Assembly (NCBI GenBank): GCA_030403585.1
Contig: JAUEPE010000005.1
Span: forward strand, 1 to 64,000
Reading direction: 5' to 3'
Source of the DNA: Frankia sp. RB7
Lineage (GTDB): Bacteria; Pseudomonadota; Alphaproteobacteria; Rhizobiales; Xanthobacteraceae
DNA: 64,000 bases
Shown: piece by piece, positions 1 through 8,298 of the stretch
Numbering within the stretch: position 1 is the stretch's first letter
Layout: the number at the start of each line of letters is the position of its first letter
Position numbers and translations under genes: made by a program
Notes under the pieces: model-generated
Database searches by the model: none
What the model was told of the DNA's origin: nothing
The model's input: the letters and a program-made list of their open reading frames with translations, nothing else

Positions 1-25
1 CCTTGACCTGATCTCCGCGCGCCAT
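1..25 (-). CDS. possible 5' end of a gene running off the left edge
   Basis: A minus-strand ATG at 25 opens a frame (MARGDQVK) that is still open at the window edge. A purine-rich GGAGCAGTGAAG stretch lies just before the ATG and could act as ribosome binding site. Only eight codons are visible, so no product can be named. It lies downstream of pyrC on the same strand. Confidence 0.25.
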
Positions 26-110
26 CTTCACTGCTCCATGGTCGGGACGAAGAGCTGGCGTGCAATCGAACTAAGAGCTGAACAACCGCCTTGACACACC
101 AATTCCCCAT

Positions 111-181
111 GTGAGCAATCCAGACTGCTGCCGCGGAGGGATTCCGGATTGCTTCCTCCCTTCGCTTCTCGCAATGACGAG
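111..181. repeat. degenerate intergenic palindrome, GCAATCC/GGATTGC family
   Basis: The arms GCAATCC (115-121) and GGATTGC (146-152) are inverted, followed by CTCGCAATGACG. This is a diverged copy of the much cleaner inverted repeat at 36603-36682. It lies just past the pyrC stop codon. The rest of 26-192 shows no convincing gene. Confidence 0.7.
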
Positions 182-192
182 GCTGCGGCGTC

Positions 193-1527
193 CTACTGCT
201 TCAGCGTCTCCAGAAATCGCACCGGCTCGCCCTGCGATGCCGTCACCAGTTCGCCCTGCCACATCACGCGGCGGCCGCGGATGAAGGTGCCGACGGGCCA
301 GCCCGTGACGCGAACGCCGTCATACGGTGTCCAGCCGGCCTTGGATGCCACCCATTTATTGGTAATGGTCTCGCTGCGCTTGAGATCGACGATCGTGAAA
401 TCGGCATCGTAACCGGCGGCGATACGGCCCTTGCAGGCCATGTTGTAGAGGCGCGCCGGGCCGGCGCTGGTGAGATCGACGAACCTTGCGAGCGACAGCC
501 GGCCGGCGTTGACATGGTCGAGCATCAGCGGCACCAGCGTCTGCACGCCGGTCATGCCGGAAGGCGAGGCCGGATAGGTCTTCTGCTTCTCTTCCAGCGT
601 ATGCGGCGCATGGTCGGAGCCGAGCACGTCGATGATGCCCTGCTCGATGCCGCGCCAGATGCCGGCGCGATGATCGGCGCCGCGCACCGGCGGATTCATC
701 TGCGCCAGCGTGCCGAGCCGCTCGTAGCATTCGGGCGCGACCAGCGTGAGATGATGCGGCGTCGCTTCGCAGGAGGCGACGTCCTTGTGGTCGCGCAAAA
801 ACTCGATCTCTTCCTTGGTCGAGATGTGCAGCACGTGAATGCGCTTGCCGGTCTCATGCGCGAGCTTGACGAGGCGCTGCGTCGCCATCAGCGCCGCGGT
901 CTCGTCGCGCCAGACCGGATGCGAGCGCGGATCGCCCTCGATGCGGAGCGACTTGCGATCGTTGAGACGATACTCGTCCTCGGCATGGAACGCCGCGCGG
1001 CGGCGGATCACCTGAAAGATGCGGCGCAGGCTCTCGTCGTCCTCCACCAGCAGCGCGCCGGTCGAGGAGCCGATGAACACTTTCACGCCGGCACAGCCGG
1101 GCGCGCGCTCGAGCACGGGCAGATCCTGCACGTTCTCGCGGGTGCCGCCGATGAAGAAGGCGAAATCGCAATGCATGCGGTGGTGCGCGCGCTTCACCTT
1201 GTCGGTGAAAGTGGCCTCCGTCACCGTGAGCGGCGAGGTGTTCGGCATCTCGAACACGGCGGTGACGCCGCCCATCACGGCGCTGCGCGAGCCGGTCTCG
1301 AGGTCTTCCTTCTGCTCCAGCCCGGGCTCGCGGAAATGTACTTGCGTGTCCATCACGCCGGGCAGGATGTGCAGGCCCTTGCAGTCGATCACCTCGGCGG
1401 CGGAGCCTTGCGACAGCGGGCCCAGCTCGGCGATGCGACCATTGGTGATGCCGATATCGCGAACAGCCTCGCCGTCCTGGTTGACGACGGTACCACCTTT
1501 GAGGATCACATCGAAACGCTGGGTCAT
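193..1527 (-). CDS. pyrC: dihydroorotase, class I (amidohydrolase superfamily)
   Basis: This enzyme reversibly cyclises N-carbamoyl-aspartate to dihydroorotate, the third step of pyrimidine synthesis, in the cytoplasm. The 444-residue protein carries the metal-binding DTQVHFREPG motif (about residues 60-69), a VKVF lysine at the position that is carboxylated in hydantoinase-like members, later metal histidines in FHAEDE, LHIS and ATPHH, and the LGSDHAPH motif with the catalytic aspartate. The frame extends 30 codons further upstream, but the ATG at 1527 starts the canonical amidohydrolase beta-sandwich (MTQRFDVILKGG) and has GAGAGG upstream. It diverges from ygfZ across a 101-bp gap that must hold both promoters. 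Alphaproteobacteria often carry a second, inactive pyrC-like protein next to pyrB; the intact metal ligands argue that this copy is active. Confidence 0.93.
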   Translation of the reverse strand: MTQRFDVILKGGTVVNQDGEAVRDIGITNGRIAELGPLSQGSAAEVIDCKGLHILPGVMDTQVHFREPGLEQKEDLETGSRSAVMGGVTAVFEMPNTSPLTVTEATFTDKVKRAHHRMHCDFAFFIGGTRENVQDLPVLERAPGCAGVKVFIGSSTGALLVEDDESLRRIFQVIRRRAAFHAEDEYRLNDRKSLRIEGDPRSHPVWRDETAALMATQRLVKLAHETGKRIHVLHISTKEEIEFLRDHKDVASCEATPHHLTLVAPECYERLGTLAQMNPPVRGADHRAGIWRGIEQGIIDVLGSDHAPHTLEEKQKTYPASPSGMTGVQTLVPLMLDHVNAGRLSLARFVDLTSAGPARLYNMACKGRIAAGYDADFTIVDLKRSETITNKWVASKAGWTPYDGVRVTGWPVGTFIRGRRVMWQGELVTASQGEPVRFLETLKQ

Positions 1528-1628
1528 GGCTGGAGGCCTCTCTCGTCCCCAAGCGCAGGGCTCGAGGTCTTGTCGTTTATGCCCTGCGGGCTTACGTTCC
1601 AGAGCACCATGTCGCAAGAGATTTTCGC

Positions 1629-2504
1629 ATGAAATCAGCGTTTCTTACCGACCGGGGCGTGATCAAGGTCGCGGGTGAGGATGCGCGCAACTTCCTCAAT
1701 GGCCTCGTCACCACCGATGTCGACAAGCTCAAGCCGGGCCTGGGGCGATTCGGCGCGCTGCTGACGCCGCAGGGCAAAATCATTGTGGATTTCCTGATCA
1801 CAGAGGCGCCCACCGGCCATGGCGGCGGGTTCCTGATCGACTGCCCGAAACCGCTGGCCGAGGGGCTGGCCACCAAGCTCAAATTCTACAAGCTGCGCGC
1901 CAAGGTGACGGTGGACAACCTCGATCTCGGCGTGCTCGTTGCGTGGGACGGCCAGCCCGCCGCGCAGCCGGACCTCGCCTTTGCCGATCCACGCCATGAG
2001 CATCTCGGCACTCGCATCCTGATCCCCGAGGATCTCAAACAAAAACTCTCCGACCTGATCGGCGCCGAGCTGGTCGATGCCGCCGACTACGAGGCCCATC
2101 GCATCGCGCTCGGCGTGCCGCGCGGCGGGCTCGATTTCATGTACAGCGACGCGTTCCCGCACGAGACCAACATGGACCGCCTCGCCGGTGTCGATTTCGA
2201 CAAGGGCTGCTATGTCGGCCAGGAGGTCGTCTCGCGCATGCAGCATCGCGGCACCGCGCGCACCCGCAGCGTGAAGGTGCTGCTCGAGGGCTCCTCGCCC
2301 GAGACTGGTGTCAGTGTTATGGCCGGCGACAAGTCCGTCGGCACCATGGGCTCGTCTGCGCACGGCAAGGGCATCGCGCTGGTGCGCATCGACCGCGTTG
2401 CGGATGCGCTCGATGCCGGCCAGCCGCTCACCGCTGGCGGTCTCGCGTTGAAGCTGGCAGATCCCGATGTCGTCCGCATTCCCACAAAGCAGCCCATCGC
2501 ATGA
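1629..2504 (+). CDS. ygfZ: YgfZ/GcvT-like folate-binding protein
   Basis: YgfZ-type proteins bind tetrahydrofolate and support repair or maturation of certain iron-sulfur enzymes; they are paralogues of the glycine cleavage T-protein. The diagnostic KGCYVGQE...R signature lies at residues 192-203, within a 291-residue protein typical for the family. The N-terminus contains the GVIKVAGEDARNFLNGLVT segment seen in GcvT-fold proteins. The stop codon overlaps the ATG of the next gene (ATGA), so it is translationally coupled to tag. The family assignment is firm; the Fe-S role comes from E. coli work. Confidence 0.92.
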   Translation: MKSAFLTDRGVIKVAGEDARNFLNGLVTTDVDKLKPGLGRFGALLTPQGKIIVDFLITEAPTGHGGGFLIDCPKPLAEGLATKLKFYKLRAKVTVDNLDLGVLVAWDGQPAAQPDLAFADPRHEHLGTRILIPEDLKQKLSDLIGAELVDAADYEAHRIALGVPRGGLDFMYSDAFPHETNMDRLAGVDFDKGCYVGQEVVSRMQHRGTARTRSVKVLLEGSSPETGVSVMAGDKSVGTMGSSAHGKGIALVRIDRVADALDAGQPLTAGGLALKLADPDVVRIPTKQPIA

Positions 2505-3127
2505 GCCGTGCTCCCCGCCTGCATCCCGACGGAAAGACCCGCTGCCCCTGGCCGGGCGAAGATCCGCTCTACGTCGCCTATCACGACACCGAATGGGGCG
2601 TGCCCGAATATGACGACCGCGCGCTCTTTGAAAAGCTGATCCTCGACGGTTTTCAGGCCGGCCTCTCCTGGATCACGATTCTGCGCAAACGCGACAATTT
2701 CCGCAAAGCGTTCGATGATTTCCAGCCGGAGAAGATCGCACGCTACAACGACAAGAAGGTGCACGCGCTGATGAATGACGTCGGCATCGTACGCAACCGC
2801 GCCAAGATCGACGGCACGATTCTGAGCGCGAAATCCTATCTCGACATCATGGAGAAGGGCCCGGGCTTCTCGAAGCTGCTGTGGGACTTTGTGGACGGTC
2901 GCCCCAAGGTCAACAATTTCAAGACCACCGCGAGCGTGCCGGCCTCGACCCCCTTGTCGGTGCAGGTCTCCAAGGAGCTGTCCTCGCGCGGCTTCAAATT
3001 CGTCGGCCCGACCATCGTCTATGCCTTCATGGAGGCGACCGGCATCGTCAACGACCATCTCGTCGACTGCCATTGCCACGCGATTTGCAGCAAGCTGCAG
3101 CGCAAGCCGCGCCTCAAGGCCAAATGA
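2501..3127 (+). CDS. tag: DNA-3-methyladenine glycosylase I
   Basis: Tag excises 3-methyladenine from alkylated DNA to start base excision repair. The 208-residue protein preserves the zinc-snap ligands with E. coli spacing: Cys15 and His28 at the N-terminus (CPW...YHDTEWG), His186 and Cys190 at the C-terminus (HLVDC). The FQAGLSWITILRKR block after residue 50 matches the base-binding pocket. Asp49 stands where E. coli has Glu38, a conservative change. It begins four bases inside ygfZ and overlaps the following HD gene in the same ATGA manner, so ygfZ-tag-HD looks like one transcript. Confidence 0.95.
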   Translation: MSRAPRLHPDGKTRCPWPGEDPLYVAYHDTEWGVPEYDDRALFEKLILDGFQAGLSWITILRKRDNFRKAFDDFQPEKIARYNDKKVHALMNDVGIVRNRAKIDGTILSAKSYLDIMEKGPGFSKLLWDFVDGRPKVNNFKTTASVPASTPLSVQVSKELSSRGFKFVGPTIVYAFMEATGIVNDHLVDCHCHAICSKLQRKPRLKAK

Positions 3128-3738
3128 CGGCCAGGAAGACCGCGCGCGCAGCGGAATCCCGCGCCTGGCAGCGCATGTTGTCGGGCCGGCGGCTCGATCT
3201 GCTGGACCCTTCCCCGCTCGATATCGAGATCGCCGACATCGCCCATGGGCTGGCGCGCGTCGCCCGCTGGAACGGGCAGACCATCGGCGCGCATATCTTC
3301 TCGGTCGCGCAGCACACGCTGCTGGTGGAGACCGTGCTGCGGCACGAGATCCCGCGCGTCGATGAGCGCATGCGGCTTGCAGCACTGCTGCACGATGCGC
3401 CCGAATACGTGATCGGCGACATGATCTCGCCGTTCAAGGCGGTACTTGATGGCCATTACAAGGCCGTGGAGAAGCGCCTGCTCGGTGCCATCCACATCCG
3501 CTTCGGCCTGCCGCCGGTGCTGCCCGACGAGATCACGCTGGCGATCAAGGCCGCCGATCGCGGCGCGGCCTATCTGGAGGCGACCGAGCTCGCCGGCTTC
3601 GGCGAGAGCGAGGCGAAGCGCCTGTTCGGCCGGGATCCCGGCCTCTCCGACAGCGTCCGGCGCGACTATCTGACGCCCTGGACGGCGGCTCGCGCCGAGA
3701 AGCAGTTTCTGGAGCGGTTTGGCGCCGTGTTTGCGTAG
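3124..3738 (+). CDS. HD-domain phosphohydrolase (YfbR-like)
   Basis: This 204-residue protein has the metal-binding pattern of HD hydrolases: His64 (AQHTLLVE), the His90-Asp91 pair (LLHDAPEYVIGD) and Asp145 (KAADRGA). Such small HD proteins often dephosphorylate nucleotides, but the substrate cannot be read from sequence. The ATG at 3124 overlaps the tag stop codon, which fixes the start; the open frame extends upstream only because it shadows tag. Coupling to tag and ygfZ suggests a housekeeping nucleotide-metabolism role, which is inference. Confidence 0.85.
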   Translation: MTARKTARAAESRAWQRMLSGRRLDLLDPSPLDIEIADIAHGLARVARWNGQTIGAHIFSVAQHTLLVETVLRHEIPRVDERMRLAALLHDAPEYVIGDMISPFKAVLDGHYKAVEKRLLGAIHIRFGLPPVLPDEITLAIKAADRGAAYLEATELAGFGESEAKRLFGRDPGLSDSVRRDYLTPWTAARAEKQFLERFGAVFA

Positions 3739-3747
3739 GTCCCTCAA

Positions 3748-3837
3748 GGTGGGCAAAGGCGCGTTTGCGCCGTGCCCACCATCTTTTCACGATCGCGTTA
3801 AAGTGGTGGGCACGCTTCGCTTTGCCCGCCCTACGGC
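3748..3837. repeat. intergenic double hairpin, GTGGGCA family
   Basis: GGTGGGCA (3748-3755) and TGCCCACC (3773-3780) form a hairpin with an inner GGCGC/GCGCC pair. A second GTGGGCAC...GCCCGCCCTACGG segment follows. This matches the GTAGGGTGGG-type elements found elsewhere in the window (40919-41032). It may help end transcription of the ygfZ-tag-HD run. Confidence 0.7.
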
Positions 3838-3869
3838 GCTCGCTATAATCGTCGGCGAAAGGTTTTCCC

Positions 3870-4376
3870 ATGATCCACGTCTGTTCGCTCGCCGCCCTTC
3901 CCGAAACCGTCCGCCTCACGGGGGCCAGCCATGTGCTGACCGTGATGGCCAATGTCGAGCAGGTGGTGCGGCCGGTGTCGGTGCTCCCAGCCAACCATCT
4001 CAAGGTGTCGATGGACGACATCACCGAGGAGATGGACGGCTTTGTCGCCCCCTCCGAGGCTCATATCGGCCAGGTGCTGAATTTCGTCCGCGGCTGGGAC
4101 CGCAACGCGCCGCTGGTGGTGCATTGCTATGCCGGCATCAGCCGCTCCACGGCGAGCGCGTTCGCCGCCGTCTGCGCGCTCAATCCGGATCGCGACGAGA
4201 TCGAGATTGCGAAGAAGATCCGCGCGGCCTCTCCGATCGCCTCACCGAACCGGCGCATCGTCAGCCTCGCCGACCGTGCGCTCGGGCGCAACGGTCGCAT
4301 GCTGCGCGCGCTCGACGAGATGGGCCCGGGCGAGATGCTGGTCGAGGGCCGCCCCTTCGTGATCGAGCTCGAATGA
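3870..4376 (+). CDS. small tyrosine phosphatase-family protein
   Basis: The 168-residue protein contains the P-loop signature HCYAGISRS at residues 85-93, with nucleophile Cys86 and phosphate-binding Arg92 (HCx5R). An Asp in the VSMDDITEE loop (around residue 50) could serve as general acid. This is a conserved alphaproteobacterial group annotated as tyrosine phosphatase family; the natural substrate is unknown. It is a free-standing gene between two repeat-bearing intergenic stretches. Confidence 0.85.
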   Translation: MIHVCSLAALPETVRLTGASHVLTVMANVEQVVRPVSVLPANHLKVSMDDITEEMDGFVAPSEAHIGQVLNFVRGWDRNAPLVVHCYAGISRSTASAFAAVCALNPDRDEIEIAKKIRAASPIASPNRRIVSLADRALGRNGRMLRALDEMGPGEMLVEGRPFVIELE

Positions 4377-4404
4377 CATCAGCGCGCCACATCGAAGGTG
4401 CGCT

Positions 4405-4529
4405 CCCTCTCCCGCCTGCGGGGGAGGGTTGGGGTAGGGGTATCTCCGCGAGCGAGAACCCCCGTGGGGAGAGAGCCCCCACCCGCCGCGCTCTTCGAGC
4501 GCGTCGACCTCCCCCACAAGCGGGAGAGG
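4405..4529. repeat. intergenic repeat, CCCTCTCCCGC family
   Basis: CCCTCTCCCGC-type sequence at the left end faces CAAGCGGGAGAGG at the right end, with further short inverted segments between. Related elements lie at 23832-23995, 32927-32950 and 57924-58071. The gap from 4377 to 4593 holds this repeat and no recognisable gene. Confidence 0.75.
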
Positions 4530-4593
4530 TGCAGCGAATGCGCGGATATACCGATCCGACCACCACGAATTTCTTCTTCCTGTCGATTACCGC

Positions 4594-5556
4594 ATGAGCG
4601 ACAAGCCGCTGACGCCGATAGAAATCGGCCTGACTGCCGCGATCGTCGCGATCGAGGATCACGAGCCGCTTGTGCTGACCGCGCACGGCGCCGACGGCTT
4701 GACCGGCCTGCCGTTCGGCCCGTTCGATGCGCCGAGCCATCGCACCTTCGAGATCGGTCTGCGCGCCTGGGTCGAGCAACAGGCAAGCTTGCGGCTCGGC
4801 TATGTCGAGCAGCTCTACACCTTTGGCGACCGCGGCCGCCATGCGGAGGCCGGCGACACTGGCGCGCATATGGTGTCGATCGGCTATCTCGCGCTGACGC
4901 GCACTGCCGAGGGCGCCGCGAGCGCGGCGAGCTTCGAGCCCTGGTATCGCTTCTTCCCCTGGGAAGACTGGCGCGAGTCGCCGCCTGCAATGATCGCCCG
5001 TGACATCATCCCGGAGCTCAACAGATGGGCCGAGGAGGAGCCGCCCGAGACCACGCGCGCATTGCCGCGCAGGGATCGCGTGCGGTTCTATTTCGGCCTC
5101 GAGGGTGCGGCCTGGGACGAGGAGCGCGTGCTCGATCGCTATGAACTCCTGTACGAGGCCGGCCTCGTACAGGAGGCGCGGCGCGACGGCCGGCCTGCGG
5201 CCCTGGCGCGCAAGGCGCTGCCCGCGCTCGGCACCTCGATGCGGTTCGACCACCGCAGAATTCTCGCCACGGGAATCGCGCGCCTGCGCGCAAAACTGAA
5301 GTATCGCCCTGTGGTGTTTGAACTTTTGCCCGCCGAGTTCACACTCACTGAGTTGCAGTACACGGTGGAGGCGATCTCCGGCCGGCATTTGCACAAACAG
5401 AATTTCCGCCGTCTGGTTGAAACCGAAGCGCTGGTCGAACCGACCGGCGTGATGTCGACACAGACCGGCGGGAGACCGGCGGCGCTCTATCGCTTTCGCC
5501 GCGACGTACTCCAGGAGCGGCCGGCGCCCGGCTTGCGCGTGCGCTCCCGGCGCTAG
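4594..5556 (+). CDS. nadQ: Nudix-like NAD biosynthesis regulator (NadQ type)
   Basis: A 320-residue protein with an N-terminal Nudix-like domain whose catalytic box is degenerate (around residues 50-85, FEIGLRAWVEQQ...YTFGDRGR, lacking the REUxEE core) and a C-terminal winged-helix-like domain (about residues 235-305, FTLTELQYTVEAISG...FRRLVE). That layout fits the COG4111 proteins described as NadQ, which repress NAD synthesis genes in Rhizobiales by sensing a pyridine nucleotide. Its likely targets, nadABC, lie 15 kb downstream in the same window behind two repeated boxes. The coding sequence contains a perfect 30-bp palindrome at 5146-5175. NrtR-type regulators are the main alternative; the family call comes from memory of the architecture. 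Confidence 0.68.
   Translation: MSDKPLTPIEIGLTAAIVAIEDHEPLVLTAHGADGLTGLPFGPFDAPSHRTFEIGLRAWVEQQASLRLGYVEQLYTFGDRGRHAEAGDTGAHMVSIGYLALTRTAEGAASAASFEPWYRFFPWEDWRESPPAMIARDIIPELNRWAEEEPPETTRALPRRDRVRFYFGLEGAAWDEERVLDRYELLYEAGLVQEARRDGRPAALARKALPALGTSMRFDHRRILATGIARLRAKLKYRPVVFELLPAEFTLTELQYTVEAISGRHLHKQNFRRLVETEALVEPTGVMSTQTGGRPAALYRFRRDVLQERPAPGLRVRSRR
5146..5175. repeat. 30-bp perfect palindrome inside nadQ
   Basis: The half-site CTCCTGTACGAGGCC (5146-5160) is followed immediately by its exact reverse complement (5161-5175). It codes for LLYEAGLVQE in the linker between the Nudix-like and winged-helix parts, and the same peptide is encoded on the opposite strand. It has no loop and could extrude as a cruciform or act as a protein-binding site. 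Confidence 0.95.
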
Positions 5557-5604
5557 ACCAAGATTTGTGATCGGCCCCTGCCCGCCGATTGCCTGGAGGC
5601 CTTA

Positions 5605-8295
5605 ATGTTCGACGCCCCGTTCGACGACCTTGCGATTCTCATCGCGATCGTCGCCTTCCTGATCGCGATCAAGGCCACCAGCCAGGCGACCGAGCTGCGC
5701 CGGCGGCTGAACTCGCTCGAGGCGATGCTGTACGCGCAACGGCAAGTGCAGCCGCCGCCGCTGATGCCCACACCGGCGCCTGAGGCGCTCGCGACAATTG
5801 CCGCCGAGCCACCGCCGCTTGTGCCCGAAACCGAGCTGGCGCCGCCGGTCGCCCAACAGGTTTCGCCGCCTCCGCTCGAGCCGAGCACCGACAAAGTCGC
5901 GCCGCCTCCCGTGCCTGCCGCAGAACCCGGCTTCGAGGAACGGCTCGGCACGCGCTGGGTGGTGTGGATCGGCGGGCTTGCGCTCGCGCTTGGCGGCTTC
6001 TTCATGGTGCGCTATTCGATCGAGGCTGGCCTGGTCGGCCCCGGCGTGCGTGTATTCCTCGGCGGGCTGTTCGCGCTCGCCTTGCTGGGCGCCGGCGAAT
6101 GGACGCGGCGCAAGGAGAGCATCTCGACCATCGCGGCGCTGCCGATCGCCAACATCCCTGCGATCCTTACCGCGGCCGGAACGGCCGTGGCGTTCGCAAC
6201 CATATACGCAGCCTACGCGCTCTATGATTTCCTGGTGCCCGCCACGGCCTTCGTGCTGCTCGGCCTCGTCGCGCTAGGCACGCTCGCAGCTGCGCTGCTG
6301 CACGGGCCGGCGCTCGCGGGCCTCGGCGTGGTCGGCGCCTTTGCGACGCCGGTGCTTGTCTCCAGCGGCAAGCCGGACTATTGGGCGCTATACATCTATC
6401 TCGCTATCGTCACCGCCGCGAGCTTTGGCCTCGCTCGTATCAGGCTGTGGCGCTGGCTGGCCGTGACGACGATCGTCTTCGCCGTGCTCTGGACCTTCCC
6501 GGGACTCGATATTGGTGAGTTGCAGGTCGCGCCGCATGCCTTCCATGTGATCGCCGGCTTCGTGCTGGCGGCACTGCTCGTGGTCTGCGGCTTCATGTTT
6601 GGCCCGACCATCGAGGACGGACAGATCGAGCCGGTCTCGTCGAGCGCGCTCGGCGCCTATCTGTTCGGCGGGATGCTGATCGTGCTGTCGAGCGCACATG
6701 CTGATCTCGCGCTGATCGCCTTTACGCTGCTTGTTGCAGCGACGCTGTTCGTCGCCTGGCGCGCGGAGGCCGCGACCGGCGCGCTGGGAGCGGCCGCTGC
6801 GACCGTGTTCATCGTGTTCGCCGAATGGGCCGTGCGCGCCAATCCCGACATGCTGGTGCTGCCGGGCGGGCCCATGCCCGGCATCACGCCGACCGCCACC
6901 GATAGCGCGGTGACGCTGCATCTGGTGATGGCCGCGATCTTCGCCGCCGGCTTCGGCATACCGGGCTTCTTCGCGCAGGGGCGCTCGAACTCGGCAATCA
7001 TTCCCGTGGTGTGGTCGGCGGCCGGCGTCACCACGCCGATCGCGATCCTGGTCGCGCTCTATGCCCGCATCGCCCATCTCGACCGCTCGATCCCGTTCGC
7101 GATCCTCGCGGTGCTACTGGCCGCTGCCTTCGGGTTTGCAACGGAAACGCTGACCCGACGCGAAAATCGGCCGGGCCTTGCGATCTCGACGGCGCTGCTC
7201 GCGACCGGCACGCTCGGCGCGCTGGCTCTGGCGCTGACCTTCGCGCTGGAGAAGGGCTGGCTCACCATCGCGCTGGCGCTGATGTCGCTCGGCACCGCCT
7301 GGATTGCGATGCAGCGGCCGATCCCGTTCCTGCGCTGGCTCGCCGCCATCTTCGCCGGCCTCGTCACCGCCCGCATCGCCTACGATCCGCGCATCGTCGG
7401 TGATGCCGTCGGCACCACGCCGATCTTCAACTGGCTGTTGTGGGGTTATGGCCTGCCGGCGGCCTCGTTCTGGGCGGCGAGCATGTTCCTGCGCCGCAGG
7501 GGTGACGACGCGCCGCTGCGCATGGTGGAGGCGGCCGCGATCCTGTTCACCGCGCTGCTCGCCTTCATGGAGGTTCGTCATCTCACAACCGGCGGCGACA
7601 TGATCGCAGCGCCGTCACTGCTCGAGGCCGCCTTGCAGCTCTGCGTCGCGCTCGCCATGGCGATTGGGCTCGAGCGGCTGCGGCTGCGCAGCCGCTCCAT
7701 CGTGCACACTATCGGCGCTGTCGTGCTGACGGCGATCGCCGGCTTCATCAGCGTGTTCGGCCTGCTGTTGCTGGAGAACCCGCTGATCTGGCGCATCGAT
7801 GTCGGCGGCGCGGTGTTCAACCTGCTGCTGCTCGGCTATGCGCTGCCGGCGGTGCTGATGCTGTTGCTCGCCTATGCCGTGGTCGGCGCGCGGGGCAAGA
7901 TCTATGCGAATTCAATCGCGGGCGCCGCGCTGGTGTTCGCGCTGTCGTACCTGACGCTGGAGATCCGCCGCTTCTATCACGGCCCGTTCCTCACCAGCGG
8001 TGAGACCACGGGGGCCGAGCAATACACTTATTCGATCGGCTGGCTCGCCTTCGGCGTCGTGCTGCTCGGCATCGGCCTAGCAGTCAATTCCGAGCGCGCG
8101 CGGCTAGCTTCGGCCGCCGTCATCGCGCTGACGATCCTGAAGGCCTTCGTGATCGACATGTCGACGCTGACGGGCGTTTACCGCGCGCTGTCGTTCATGT
8201 GCCTCGGCATCGTGCTGGTCGCGATCGGCTGGCTGTACCAGCGCATCCTGTTCCGGCGGCAGGCTCCGCCGCCGGTTCAGCAGGCGGGGAGTTGA
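5605..8295 (+). CDS. DUF2339 polytopic membrane protein
   Basis: An 896-residue inner-membrane protein. It begins with one hydrophobic helix, then a cytoplasmic-looking coiled stretch (residues ~25-50) and a Pro/Ala-rich linker (~50-110), followed by more than 20 predicted transmembrane segments to the C-terminus. The GTRWVVWIGGLALALGGFFMVRYSIE segment at the start of the membrane part is characteristic of DUF2339. The function of this family is unknown. It follows nadQ by 48 bp on the same strand. Its stop codon is only 3 bp from the stop codon of the converging chemoreceptor gene, with no room for a separate terminator. Confidence 0.88.
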   Translation: MFDAPFDDLAILIAIVAFLIAIKATSQATELRRRLNSLEAMLYAQRQVQPPPLMPTPAPEALATIAAEPPPLVPETELAPPVAQQVSPPPLEPSTDKVAPPPVPAAEPGFEERLGTRWVVWIGGLALALGGFFMVRYSIEAGLVGPGVRVFLGGLFALALLGAGEWTRRKESISTIAALPIANIPAILTAAGTAVAFATIYAAYALYDFLVPATAFVLLGLVALGTLAAALLHGPALAGLGVVGAFATPVLVSSGKPDYWALYIYLAIVTAASFGLARIRLWRWLAVTTIVFAVLWTFPGLDIGELQVAPHAFHVIAGFVLAALLVVCGFMFGPTIEDGQIEPVSSSALGAYLFGGMLIVLSSAHADLALIAFTLLVAATLFVAWRAEAATGALGAAAATVFIVFAEWAVRANPDMLVLPGGPMPGITPTATDSAVTLHLVMAAIFAAGFGIPGFFAQGRSNSAIIPVVWSAAGVTTPIAILVALYARIAHLDRSIPFAILAVLLAAAFGFATETLTRRENRPGLAISTALLATGTLGALALALTFALEKGWLTIALALMSLGTAWIAMQRPIPFLRWLAAIFAGLVTARIAYDPRIVGDAVGTTPIFNWLLWGYGLPAASFWAASMFLRRRGDDAPLRMVEAAAILFTALLAFMEVRHLTTGGDMIAAPSLLEAALQLCVALAMAIGLERLRLRSRSIVHTIGAVVLTAIAGFISVFGLLLLENPLIWRIDVGGAVFNLLLLGYALPAVLMLLLAYAVVGARGKIYANSIAGAALVFALSYLTLEIRRFYHGPFLTSGETTGAEQYTYSIGWLAFGVVLLGIGLAVNSERARLASAAVIALTILKAFVIDMSTLTGVYRALSFMCLGIVLVAIGWLYQRILFRRQAPPPVQQAGS

Positions 8296-8298
8296 GGA

